From: Rotaria macrura
Taxonomy: Eukaryota > Rotifera > Eurotatoria > Philodinida > Philodinidae
Direction of reading: 5' to 3'
Assembly: GCA_900239685.1 (NCBI GenBank)
Contig: OENT01000360.1
Span: 62,001 to 126,000, forward strand
DNA: 64,000 nucleotides
Positions within the stretch are counted from its first letter, which is position 1; the number at the start of each line of letters is the position of its first letter. The notes beneath the pieces are model-generated. The model searched no databases. It saw only the letters and a program-made list of their open reading frames with translations, and was not told the DNA's origin. The position numbers and the translations under genes were made by a program. Shown here piece after piece: positions 38,853 to 51,621 of the stretch.

Positions 38853-38894
38853 TTCCTAACTCTTTCAACTACGTATTGTTTTTCTTCACTCGAG

Positions 38895-41800
38895 GTTACG
38901 GTAGTCATGGATCATCCTCTCCACATCTTCCAAAGTGTCAGTACGGTGGTCAATGTCAATCAGTTGAAAGTGATACAGCTCATTCAAATAAATTCGAACA
39001 TCCCGAATATTGTCGTGATGGTGGTCGTTGTGAAAACATGGAGCAGGAACATTTAACAGCTTATCGACATGTACCCTTATGTAGATATCGTCGTCAATGT
39101 GTCGACTACAACCGTGGATCAAATGAACATTGCAGAAGGTTTCGTCATTGTATACCACATTGTCGTTTCGGACATTTTTGTGTGAAATTTCATGATGAAA
39201 AACATTTCAGTGAAGAAAAACATCCGTTTCAACCACTGTGTCCACTGACACCATTCCATTGTCGACAGTACAGTCGTCTATGTGAAACAACAAATAGTAG
39301 AACATTACCAGTCGATGTTCAAAATCATTGTCTACAATTTTCCCATGTATGTCGACGTGGTCGTCAATGCTCCGAAACAGTCGATATACATTGGAAAACG
39401 ACAGTTCATGTTGCGCGAATAGCCTGTCGCATGGGTTCGGAATGTACAGATATTGATCAAGAGGATCACATAAATTCCTATTCGCATCCAGGTGTAGATG
39501 ACATTCGTCTCCTATGCTCTAATCGCCAAGCATGTAATTGTCGAGATAGAAGAAAACCTGAACACATTAAACAATATCGACATCTTGGTAATCATGATCC
39601 TGGTGGTGTAATTGGCTACTTTGGAAAAACCAAGGAGAATAATTTCGTTGCAAATCAAGAAAATATGGTTCAAGCATTAAAAAAATATTCCAAAAGTCTT
39701 ACTTCAAATGATATACTATCGATTCCGTTGGAAATTCAAAACTGGGTAAAAGGTTTACAACCAATACATCGATGTTCGAAAGTCATTTTTGAATCGATAC
39801 TTGTTCATGGCCATGTTATGTCTCGTGATCATATGGATCATTTAAAAAAAGTTTCATTTGTAGCTCAAGCTGTTCAAGAACATAAACGCGTACGAGCTAT
39901 ATTTGATCGCTATAAAACGAGTGGCATTGAAGATCATGCTAAAGAATATATTCGTGCACTTGTCTCTTTAGAATACATTAAAATGTATGATTCTGCTGTA
40001 GCGACTGGCGCGACTCTGGCAGGTATAACACGACCTGGTGCAACGGATGACTACAATGATATTAAAAGTAAAAAGACGAAGATACTTCAAAGCTTGATTA
40101 CGTCGGAACCAGTCGATATAATAAAAAAATGTGCAACTGATATTGCTGCAGCATCGTGGAATCTTGCTATTTCTCCTAGTGGTATTGGATATTCGAATGA
40201 TAAAGAACTAGGTACCGATAAGCATGTTTTTAGTGTTCTCGGACCACATCTTGGACATTACTATGGAGATATATTTCTCGTATTCAAAAGTGAAGTAATG
40301 AATCATCCGAATGCTAATTTTTCACCTCAAGCAGCTACATCATTCTTGAGTGGGAACACATTCTCGCAACGACCATGGGTCACAGATCCAACTTCACGTC
40401 CGGCAAGGGTATCATGTTTTCATGAATCTAAATTACATTGCGCCATACAAGGTTATGAATACGCAGCGGCAGCAGAACTCATGGCTATATCGGGATTACC
40501 TAACAAGACTTTGAATGTTGACTTGAGAACGATTATCAATCGTTGGACTAAAGTGGATTCACATCAATTATTCGAAGCACATTTACCTCAATTGGTTCCT
40601 CTTGATTACGTTGAAGAAGTATACATACCAAAAAATCTTTTTACTTCATTGGTTCCAGCAGCACAAGAATCAGCAAAAAAGATCTTTCAGGATACGCTGC
40701 ATATAACTCAGCATAGTATTGATCTTACACAAACTAGTAGTGGAGGTGTGGATAAAAGTCGTTTTGAGTATCAAAATTTTGTTATCAATGAACTCATAGA
40801 AAAATTTAACAAACGAAAGCGATGCAAACAAAATCTTCGAGGTTTTGTGATAACTCTCGCGCCAAGTCAATTCACGGATCATATTGTTTTACCATTGACG
40901 ATAAGTGAAGCGAATCGACAATATGAACGAATTAATAGGCCGAGTTCTAGTTCGTCTGATATTTATATTTATTGGGAAACAATGTACGGTGACATGATGA
41001 TTACACTTTCAGATGTACCGATTAATCCACATAAGAGTCAGCCAGATATAAAATGTCTTGTTTGTTATATTTCTGAGAATCCAATAAGTTCAACGGGCAG
41101 CTATAACGAATCATATTCTTATCTCAATGCTGGTGAACCATATCGACATAGTATTATTAAGAGCAATGGTCAATGTTCAAGCAGTTCACGTACATTTCAT
41201 CGTGGATGTAATATGGAAGAATTGTTAACATATTGTCTGAAAATTGAAAAGAATACAGGTCATGTAATACTTGTGCATACTGGCCCGAACAGTTTATATT
41301 GTTACGAAACAATAAGTTATAAATTTGCGAAAATGTGTCTTGATTTAAACAAATTAGAATATGTTCATGTTAGTGCTGGTTCACAAAATGTTCCCGTCCG
41401 AAATTTAACTATTAATTTCGAGCCAATTCCTTATTTACATCCATCGTTTGATATGAATTTTAAACGAGGCGACGATTCTGTCCCAAATACGAGAAGCGCC
41501 TACGGTAAGATATTTTCGGCATCTTCAAAAGTGACAGCAAAGGAGTCTGGTTCGGAGACTAGACCCATGACGTACAAACCTAGACCTGCAACGAGTCATT
41601 CGGTTCATGATCACGTAGCTGGTGGAAATCTCAAGCAATGTCGCTACTCAGTAAATTGCTTATTGCAACAATCGTTGCAACATATGAAAGATTATTCTCA
41701 TCCGTGTCCATACGCTGAAATTTGCCGTTCTAAAGCCAAGGAACCATATCTAACTCATGAAAATCGTAACATACCCGAATGTTCATTCAAGAGCTCGTGT

Positions 41801-42197
41801 AGAAAACTCAATGATCCAGTTCATCGAGCACAATATCGTCATCATGGCTATCCTGACTTTCTTATTCCGTGTCGTGACGGGAAGTCTTGCAGTATTACAA
41901 CATCAGAACATCGAATAAAATTTTCTCACGGAGAACCTATTCAACTAACTGAATCCATCTCTGGTAGGTCACTGTTCACTTAAATGTAATTTGAATGTTT
42001 AGTTTTTGCTTTATTTTGTCTACTTTGGCGACACAGCTTGTAAAAACCCATCGGAATATTCTGATTATTGTGACATCGACGACGAGGAAGACACAGAAAG
42101 TGATGATGAGCGAACTCCTTGTCGATACGGATCTGATTGTTATAATCAAAATAACACTCATCATTGTTCTCAATATTGGCATCCGGATGACCGATGA
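38895..42197 (+). CDS. Multi-CCHH (PBZ-like) zinc-finger protein with unknown central domain
   Basis: Large exon 38895-41963, a 73-nt intron, last exon 42037-42197; about 1,077 aa if the start is at 38131. It carries about twelve fingers of the form C-x5-C-...-H-x5-H, the layout of the poly(ADP-ribose)-binding zinc finger (PBZ, zf-CCHH). About eight are in residues 16-240 (CQYGGQC, CRDGGRC, CRYRRQC, CRFGHFC, CRRGRQC, CRMGSEC and others). About four lie after residue 915, the last being CRYGSDC...HHCSQYWHPDD, closest to the canonical PBZ ending HPGD. Between them is an unrecognised region of about 600 residues with notable blocks GPHLGHYYGDIFLVFK, FHESKLHC and GYEYAAAAELMA. The first predicted residues before GYGSHG are uncertain because the open frame otherwise begins inside the hAT-like element. 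AATAAA is at 42251. Binding of ADP-ribose is inferred, not shown. Confidence 0.84.
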
Positions 42198-44694
42198 TAC
42201 TGGAATCGATACGAATTAATTGCATGATAATAGATTGTGATATTTTTTTAAATAAATACCCTCATACAAATCTTCACTGTAGAACGTATTTTAACCTAAA
42301 ATAGCTAATATAAGATGTTTCAATTTTTCTGATCATTCAATTTCAATACATTACTAAATACAAACTTTGCACAAATATGAAACTCCTACGACATGATAAA
42401 TATGTTCGTCAGTCGTCACCACTTGACGGTAGGGAATGATCATGCTTGGATAATTTTGACTTATGTATTTCTAAAAATAATACAATGAAAAAGCCTTCGT
42501 CATATCATTTAGTTACAATTGACATGAAAGAAAAGTATTGAACTAATTTTAGTGTCTTGCACGTCGAAATGTTCGTTCACTCTTTTTGAAATTTAACGAT
42601 TTGTTTTGAGTTCGCAACAAAAAGATGAAGTTAACAAATGTTCAAACCTTTTCAAATTTACGAGACGCTAAAAGATCTTGTAATTTTAGAGTTGCCCTTT
42701 CTAGAATTTAATTTTCATCCATAAAAATTCAATTAAGGTAACGTTTTCAAATCTGACCTGTTGAAGCTACCGTCTCCTGAAGCGCATAAAATCGAAAACA
42801 GACTATCGCTTTGAAAATGCTCTAGCATCAATTACCCTGCTAAATTCCATAGATTTCTGAAGCATTTCTTCACAGAATACCATGAAAGGTATACTGCGAC
42901 CGATCAGAGGCTCTAGCTAAAATTGAGGATACAGGTTTTTGAGTTCTTTAAAAATACTCATTGCAGACGTTCACGTCAAAATGTTTTAGATAAGAAAATC
43001 CCAGCAGAAAAAAATAGGAAAAAAATATTTAACTTGTTAAATAGATTATATGATCAGTTTGTTATTAATAGTAAACGTAGAAATCGAGCTTTTCGATCAA
43101 CAAAGAATAGGTATTTGATAAGTAAATAATCTAGACTCTATCAGTTTAAAAAAATTGATAGGTCAGGTACAATACATAAGAACAAAATTATCATCAACAT
43201 TTTTATGAATGTAGTTATGCATATCATTTTTAAGGGTAACATACACTCACATCATAGATGTTCATAGTGGCAAAAAATCTGTCGCTAGTACGGTTATTTT
43301 CAAAACATCTTTCGAAAATTCTTGCCATCACTGTACTGAATTGAAATCATTGATATTAATGCATAAGACCTCATTGAATTGCTGAGTGTTTCACTTATAA
43401 ACTCGTGAATTCTGTGCGAGTCCAGGAAATTTTTTAATATCTTCTAAAGGAAGTCTGCTGAAAAATGATAAGAATTGATCTTACTAGGATTGTACACCGC
43501 TCGCACGCCTGCTCATGTGGTTCACTTCTAGGACGTACTTTTGAATACTTATCATGTATACGTCACAGTTGAATGAAAAAACCAACATGGTATCAATGAA
43601 TAAGACAGTAGCATGACTTTGAAAATTTTACTGATCACATGATTCATAGCTGAAATAAATTCATTCGATGCCTGTTTTTTACTGAAGCAAAATATTGTCG
43701 TATTGTTTACTAATAAAATTTGTTTTGACTTGAAACAGTTCAAACGTGCCCGTTTTTTTTGTAAAGATATTCGTTTTTTGCTGTTGAGAGATTTGATTCT
43801 ATTGTCTGAAAACAGAACCACACTGTATAGTTTCACGATCAGATCCGATATTCGTGCCACGATATTTGCATTAGTCATTCGATATAGTACATATTTAATT
43901 GTGAATTACATTCATAGACGATAGATTATCTGCAAATTATATTGTGTCAATCGCTATCGCAGACACTTCAGAAAATATGTTTATTTACGAAGAGAAATTA
44001 TAAATTTTATCATAAAAATTTAATAACATCAAACATATATACTACGAAATATGATAGAATGATAAGCATTCATTAAAAGTACATTATATTTATCGTCTAT
44101 AACTATCGATAGTATTCAATGATATTATGCTCTGTCAATCGCAGTAATTGTATCCAAATCAAGGTTCTTTCGTGTACTTGAACATTTATTAATGAGATAT
44201 CAAAATAAAAGTATGTTTCTGATTCTTTGCAAGACTTGTTGACAAATAATTAAATCAAATACTAAAACTGCATCTCACACACAACGAAAATTCACATTGA
44301 TTTCACCTTGTAATGTTTGTTCATGTAGTTCGACGAGAGTAAAATCTATATGCAACTCTGATATCGATGCAAGATTCTTTTGTTTAGATAGAAGAAAAAA
44401 GAGCCATGTATGATTAACAAAAGAACATGTTTAATCTGTAAACCTTCTCTCGTCCCGCGTATCTTATTCAACCTTCAAGTACAAGGTATGACTCTTTTTT
44501 TTTTGCTCTCCTATTCAAATAAAATATGAACAAATGCAATTAATAATAATCGAAATCTATTATGTTGTACAGTAAAATGATATATAAACTTCGGTTTGTT
44601 TGTTGTTGTTGTTTTTTGATTGAAAGTAACAAACTATTTAATATTTATCATTTTCAAGTGAGAAAAGAACACATAATAATTAACAGAGGAATAT
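42198..44694. other. Intergenic region, no gene seen
   Basis: AATAAA at 42251-42256 serves the multi-CCHH gene. The rest has short, background-like frames (for example 43552-43878 and 44562-44885, the latter antisense to the next gene) that are not supported. Confidence 0.5.
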
Positions 44695-45721
44695 TTAACA
44701 TAAAGTTTCAGTATAGATTCTTTTCGGTGATGAGACGGATAGTTCATTCGTATAAATGTCAAAATAATTTGGATTACTCCACTGTGGTGTTTGACGAAAA
44801 TATTGTGCTACTTCAAGATCACATGGATCGTCTGATAGTGGCATTGGTTCGTATGTATATTGTGAAGGACGTTGATAAAATTTAATGGGTTTGAATGCAC
44901 TATTATTCGTACTAATAAAGTCACTTAAAGGCGCATATGATGATCGATTTACTTCATAATTTTTATGTAAATACTTATATGGATAATAGTTTTGTGAAAA
45001 TCTAAGTTTTTGATTATAATGAGTATTATCATTAGAAGATAAACAAGGTGAAGTAATACTATCGAAATCTATCATTGTTGTTAGACGATCAATTGGATGA
45101 GATAGTTGTGAAGTGTTATTGTTTTTTTCATAGTATTTAATATGATGCGGTGATTGACATGAATGACATCCGTGCATAGACGAATAATTTCTAGATGATC
45201 TATTTATGGGATTTTCATGTAATGGATGAACATGTATGGAACGAATCATGGTCTAAATAGAATTGTTTTACATGATCATGATTCAAAAGAATGATATTCA
45301 ATTTTACCGGTTCAATGAATGAACTTTGTTTGTAAATTGATGATGAACATGATGGAAATTTTAGATGAGTATCTGTTGGTAAATAATTTAATGGTGTTGT
45401 TGATGTTGCTTTAGAACATGTTCTGATAGGTGATGGTGGACGTTGTTTTCTAGTTAGTAATTTTAATTTAGCTCTTTCATATTGTTTACGTATAAAACTT
45501 GATAGACGTGAAATATTTTTATTTTTAATTGATTTATTATCATTTGTCTTTGTGATATTTTGTACAAAACTAGATTGTTCATTGAAAGTCAATGGATTTT
45601 CATGTATTGATCGAGGTGATTCATTCGTCGATGATAAATCACTATGATAACCGCTTGAACTTGCTGTTTGCGGAGATAGACGACGTGTATCAGTTATTTG
45701 AAGAACATTAATTGAATGCAT
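44695..45721 (-). CDS. Serine-rich orphan protein, two exons
   Basis: Exon 1 is 45721-45308 and exon 2 is 45252-44695, joined across a 55-nt intron (GTAAAA to TCTATTTAG); 323 aa. Not recognised. The protein is rich in Ser, Asn, Tyr and His, probably largely disordered, without signal peptide or membrane segment. Near the start lies RRLSPQTASSSGYHSDLSS, which looks like a phosphorylated motif cluster. A basic stretch (RKQYERAKLKLLTRKQRPP) at about residues 78-100 could be an amphipathic helix or nuclear signal. The long open frame in AT-rich DNA and the clean short intron support a real gene. The promoter would lie after 45721. Confidence 0.62.
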
Positions 45722-48700
45722 ATTAATGACGAAAGCAAATAATGCGATTGTTCGAATTTGTTATCCGAATGTAATTAAGAACGGCTCAAGCTAGAATAGA
45801 AGTTTATATTCATTGATTCGTATTCAAAATCTAATCTGATAGGTAATGTCAAAAAAAATAACTTGTGTTTCTTTTCGTGTGCCTTATTCGTATTCAGTTT
45901 CTATTTTGGACACGGAAAGAGAAAAATAGTAGTGATCATTTTCTTCGAAAAGTAAATCATCTATTATCAAGAAGAAGAAACAAAAAATATATATCTTATA
46001 TACATGTTTTTTAGACGGTAGTTGACCGAAGAAATAGGCAGACAACTGCAATCAGTCTAATCAGGAATAATTAATGTGATAAGTGACCTCCATCTGAATG
46101 TACGCTACTCTTCAAAGCAATATCTAATTTGTATGCAATGAAAAGCGATCGAATACGACTCGTGCTTTACATATATGTATGTATTCATATAATACAAATA
46201 CACACAATCAATGATACACATGTATTCAACGATAATCGTATGGCTACGAATAGTATCAGCCAGAGGAGGCACTCATCAAACATAATGATCGTGATGTAAT
46301 AGACTGGACTCGATAATATTTAAAAAAAAAACGAAACTACTATTGACTATATGATGTATATAAAAGGCTTTTTCGTACAAGACTGAAAAAATCTCCAGCA
46401 TCACTTTTATATGAATGTGTATCCATTAAATATACAATGAAGAACGAAGAAAAGAAAAGAAGCGATTTGTTTGATTCAGCACAAATAAATGTATTTTGTC
46501 ATGCATCAAATAAACGAATGTATATAGGTTTATACAGAAATAAATTTTCAGTCGAGCGAGTATAAAAACTATACAATGATGAGCACAAGAAAAATATTTG
46601 CATCAATATTAACTGACATTCATTTATTTTTCTTTTGCTTTTTGATCACTGATACTGACAAGTAAAAAGGGAATCATCATGAAAGCTATACTAAAATACT
46701 ATATATATATATATATACCTTGCAATTTCAAAAGTGTCACTACTGATATCTGTCAATCGTGATGAGGATAATTTACTACTCAATAGTTACCTTTTGATTT
46801 CATCCTCGGAATCCAGGTTTACGATACATATTTAAATTTAGAACGAAAATATAAACACACTATAGTCCTATGTCATTTTTACAACAAATACTAGATAAAA
46901 AGGAAAAAAGATCATATGCTATTCTATCATTGATAGTGTATTCTCAAGTTTTATATGAAAACTAGAAGTCAAATCATAATTTGTCGTTCATCGATTTTCT
47001 TCATAGTGAAAGAATGTTTTTACACTTCTCCTATATACAAATGTTTGTTTTAACATCGTCGGTATCATTGCTCTCGCTCTCTCTCTCTCTCTCTATATAT
47101 CAATGAGAAAAGAATGATGAACGTGTGTTTTATGTGATTCAAATCTTTATCATAAAAAATACATTTGCATATTTTCTCATATACACATACAAAAAGAAAA
47201 GAAAAACTTGTCTTATCAGTAAACAGAATATCTCATTCTCAAAGGAATAACAATGAAACAGTTGTAGGACTAAGACAAGAAGGCACGATATGACGTATTA
47301 TGATGAACTCTCTCATAAGATTGTTCATTGATAAACTGATTTATACTTACATGATGAAAAATATAACACTAATATTTATCTAAACATAATAGAAACAAAA
47401 TTATTGTCTCATTCGATAACAATTTATATCGATGAAGATTAACCTATTTATATTGTTATTCGAACAAAAGACTATTATGACAAAGATGAAGAACATTTAC
47501 TGTTATGTATATATATATATATATATATACATATGTATAATGTAAAAAACAGTCTTCTAACGTTAAATAGTCATAAAAATAATGAAAAAAGTCATCTGCA
47601 TATGAACAGAACTCGATTACCTTGCCATTGAATCAGTTCTTTTGTCTTACTTCTATCATTATAAATACTGCCAGTATGCGCTCTTGAACTTTTACTACAT
47701 ACATGTAAGAAAGACTCGTCAATAGTAGGATTATTACTCTATAACAGGAGCAAAAGGTTTCTTTCTCGTTCTAACAATCAATATAACTGTTGATGAGAAA
47801 GAATATTGCAATAGCGACCAGCTAGCTAACATACATCTTATATCATCTATCATCACAAGCGTTTGCTCAATACAACAGATGATAGGTTTTGCTTATGTCG
47901 TTATTCATGTTCGTATGAGCAAAAAAAATATTGTGATAGTAATAATATATGTATAACACCGTTGGTGTTTACAAACATGCCGGGGTTCTTTTTCGTTTCT
48001 TTCTTCTTCGTTCGCTCATGTGTTGATCACCAATTAATAATATAAAGAATCCTAATCCTTTCTCAATGAACACAAATGTAAGACAATAGTATCTAGGCCT
48101 TTGAAGAATAAAACTTTTCTTCCTCTATCTATCTATCTATCTATATATATATATACATAATAAAAGTAAAGTATTATATTCATGCCATTCTTTTGTTACT
48201 ATTAGGTATTGTCTATTTTATATAATACGGCACCATTACATAGATTGAAAACGTTTTGTCAAGTTTCTAGTATTGAATAAAAAGACATAATATTGATGTC
48301 GGACGAAACAATCACTGCTATTTATTATTTACATTAAAGCTATATCTACAATGATTATGATTGATGGTTTTGTGAAAAATTGAATTTTTTTCCACAAACT
48401 ATGTTTACAGAAATATATCACATTATGTCCATAGAGGTTCATCTGTATATAGATATACATTGTTGTCAGTAAGTATCACTTCAAGGAATAAGAAAATTAT
48501 CCAAGAAGACATACTATCACGTATGTAAGCAAAAGCGGCTATGACGAATCAGCTGAATGAATTGATGATAGAACATGTATGCTAGGCCAATATGTGATAA
48601 CAAGGGGATGATAACGTGCTACAATGATATGTTAAAAAAAAAGAGCCAAAAAAAAATGTGGAATGCAAACGACATTCAAATCAAGAAAACCTTGAGCTGT

Positions 48701-50445
48701 GTGGTTGCTTGTCAACGAATGATTTATGCACGATGAATTATGTTCATGATAATTGATGATAGAAACTTAGATCATAGAAAAAATGTTTAAGAAAAATCAA
48801 TAAGTATATAGGCAACTGTAGACGAAAGACGAAAAAAAAAAAGAAGATTTACCTTTTCGATCTATAGTACCTTGATTATTGCATGGTTTATTTATTTCAA
48901 GGCAAAATGACAGTTGTCATTCACTCGATTAATCTTTAAAGAAGATGATTGAATAAACCTTGTGAACAAGGTTCAATACATGTATCAATCGGCGGTATTA
49001 ATGATAGATATACGAAAAAAATTAACTTGCAGATTTACTAACGTAACTTAATGTGCTTATATATATATATATATATATGATTGCTATTCTCAATAGAAAA
49101 GAAATAAATGTGTATACTATCTTCGATTTCACTTCGTCGTTGCAGTTTACCTATGGGCAACATTATGTCGGCTCAGTATTTATTTCAAAGCTAAAACGAC
49201 ACGTTTGAGTTATTGTATGTCAGCGATTAATCAATAGGTGTGTTATTGTCACGATCACAAAAGCTAGACATAGAAAGATAGTATTGTACATTTAATCATC
49301 AAACACAACGCCCCTGAATGAATGAATGAAATTCATCGAGACAATCTACGTGCAGTAAAATGAATGTAAACTTAAAAGAAAAGCTTCTATTCAATGAACT
49401 CTTTTAATCTATGTGCATACCTATACAACGTACTGTATCATTATTCTTTTACAAATAGTTAAAAGATAGATTTTCATTAAGGATCAGTCATTAATAATTA
49501 ACACATTTTAATCATATACTTCAGTATTGAATTGATTCTAGTTCAAAATTCAATTACAACTGTGTTACATTGTGTTATTGCAACTATTGAAATTATATAC
49601 AGTCTATTTTAGTAAATGGTAATTAAACTATTGAATTTACATGTTAAGATATTTGTTTATAAAGTACAAACACAATTGTGTAATAGGTCAAATCTACTTA
49701 TGTACACAATAAAATCGATCATATGAACTAATTAAAAGCTACATTAGACTTACTTTACTATAAAAATATGTTTCATTACATGTAACAAAGGTCAATATAC
49801 AGAATAGGTTATTTTCGTTCTTGTTCTTCTTTTCTACCTCGTCTTGAATATAACATAACACGACTTGCAAAAAAAAACCGAACTCTTGTAATGTATATAA
49901 CTTCATTACTACGTACAAACTAAATTCGAAAATGTTGTCACCAAAATGAAATAGATGGCAAATATTTGAGCTATACAGTCGTATTGCATTATTCAATCGA
50001 TGAGAAATCAATTTGACAACAAACGGAAACGGAAAATATATTTCCTGTCTATATTGTTTCCATTGAACATTTTACACAATGATTGATTGATCTATATATT
50101 GAATTAAAATTCATACATGACATAGGGATACATATTAAACATTTCTATTCAATCGATGAATGAATTTCAGAAACTTCATGTTGATTTAAATATACATGTA
50201 CCATTACATATGCGCATGAATGAAATAGAACTAGTTGAATAAGAAATCATCTACTCTTGATCAACTTTGGTCATTGTTTATAAATACATTCATGTTTAGT
50301 AACATCAGAGACAGTCACAATATTTAGAAATCTATTCTATGAAAATATAATTGATTTTTGTTAAGCATAATCCCCAATCCACTATGTAGTGCTCTAGTTT
50401 ATTAACTAACAATACAGTAGAATTCTGATTTATTTAATTACAGAA
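45722..50445. other. 4.7-kb non-coding region with simple repeats
   Basis: No supportable gene. Simple tracts: TA runs near 46700-46715, 47508-47529 and 49056-49078; a CT run then TA near 47070-47100; CTAT repeats near 48126-48150. The frames at 47863-48045 and 49739-50011 look like chance. Confidence 0.5.
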
Positions 50446-51621
50446 TTATTGTTCCAAATATTTTACACATGTTGGTTTGCTGATGGGCAAATTTGATTGT
50501 GTTGTTGCTAACATTCCTGTTGTTTCATCAACCGTGAACAAAACTAGATTATTCGAATCTTGATTTGCAACAATTAAAAATTTGCCACTTGGTGATATAT
50601 TAAAATTTCTTGGTGTGTGACCTTGTACATTCATATGTTGAATAAGTGTCAGATAGCCAGTATTAGAATCTACTGAAAATACAGCTATGGAATCATGGCC
50701 ACGATTCGATGCATAAAGATATTTTTCTGTTTGGGGATGAAAAATAAGTTCAGCACCTGTGTTTGCCGACGTGAAATTTGCTGGTAATGTTGAAATGATT
50801 TGAACAGATTGCATGATTGGAAAATAACTATAAACTGTTATGGTCGATTTGAGTTCATTCATAACATAGACAAATTTTTGATTAGAATTAAATATAATAT
50901 GCCTTGGTCCATCTCCAAGTCTTGCTGCTTTCGTAATTGATGTTCGTAATAATGAACCATTATTTGAAAATAATTTGTAATGATATATTTCATCGGAACC
51001 TAAATCAGCGCTCAAGGCAAATTGTTCATTTTTATCAAGTAAAATACAATGTGCATGAGCTGATGCTTGTCGTACAGGATCGATCGATGAACCTGTTTGT
51101 TGATCGAATCCTGTATTTGGTTTAAGACTACCAGTACTTTTATCTATGGGTAAAACAGCAACAGTACCATTATTATAATTAGCGACAAATAAATATTCCC
51201 CAAGCTTATTTGTTGATATATAACATGGGCCACTACCACGCGAGGATTGTTGATTAATTAATGTTAAACGTCCTGGATGAGTAGGATCAATTTGGAAAGC
51301 ACTTACAGTACCAGTGTCTTGCTCATTTACGGAATAAACATATTGATGTGACGGATGAACAAGTACATAAGATGGATTATCTGTTGCAACAGATAAACCT
51401 ATCGGTACAAGGGTTGACTCAACTTCATCTAACGCAAAGGCATATATGCCTTTACTATCGGATGGTCCATCTCCTGTATATGCACCAATAAAGACAGTGG
51501 TTAATGAGGCTTTAATTGAGTAAATATTGAAGAAAGCTATTAGAAATACAGATAATAGAAGCAATATGCATAAAAGAGACAACTTACTTGTAAATATAAG
51601 AAACCAGTACGACGAAAGCAT
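50446..51621 (-). CDS. Seven-bladed beta-propeller lactonase family protein
   Basis: 391 aa, single exon. It belongs to the 6-phosphogluconolactonase/lactonase propeller family (PF10282), whose bacterial members open lactone rings; the true substrate here is unknown. Repeated blade signatures include GAYTGDGPSDSKGIYAFALD, NPSYVLVHPSHQYVYSVNE, GPCYISTNKLGEYLFVANYN, AHAHCILLDKNEQFALSADL, GPRHIIFNSNQKFVYVMNEL and TPRNFNISPSGKFLIVANQD. The length fits the family. Residues about 12-36 form a hydrophobic segment, so the protein is secreted or held as a type II membrane protein, unlike cytosolic bacterial homologues. No intron in 1.2 kb, in a genome with many introns, plus the mostly bacterial/fungal family distribution, suggests horizontal gain. 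TTTATT at 50429 gives AATAAA just downstream. Confidence 0.92.
   Translation of the reverse strand: MLSSYWFLIFTSKLSLLCILLLLSVFLIAFFNIYSIKASLTTVFIGAYTGDGPSDSKGIYAFALDEVESTLVPIGLSVATDNPSYVLVHPSHQYVYSVNEQDTGTVSAFQIDPTHPGRLTLINQQSSRGSGPCYISTNKLGEYLFVANYNNGTVAVLPIDKSTGSLKPNTGFDQQTGSSIDPVRQASAHAHCILLDKNEQFALSADLGSDEIYHYKLFSNNGSLLRTSITKAARLGDGPRHIIFNSNQKFVYVMNELKSTITVYSYFPIMQSVQIISTLPANFTSANTGAELIFHPQTEKYLYASNRGHDSIAVFSVDSNTGYLTLIQHMNVQGHTPRNFNISPSGKFLIVANQDSNNLVLFTVDETTGMLATTQSNLPISKPTCVKYLEQ

Noticed and set aside
38886-39158. Minus-strand 90-aa His/Asp-rich frame
   Set aside because: Antisense of the cysteine/histidine codons of the zinc-finger exon.
49315-49330. Short ATGA repeats as a regulatory element
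   Set aside because: Simple sequence common across the window; no further support.
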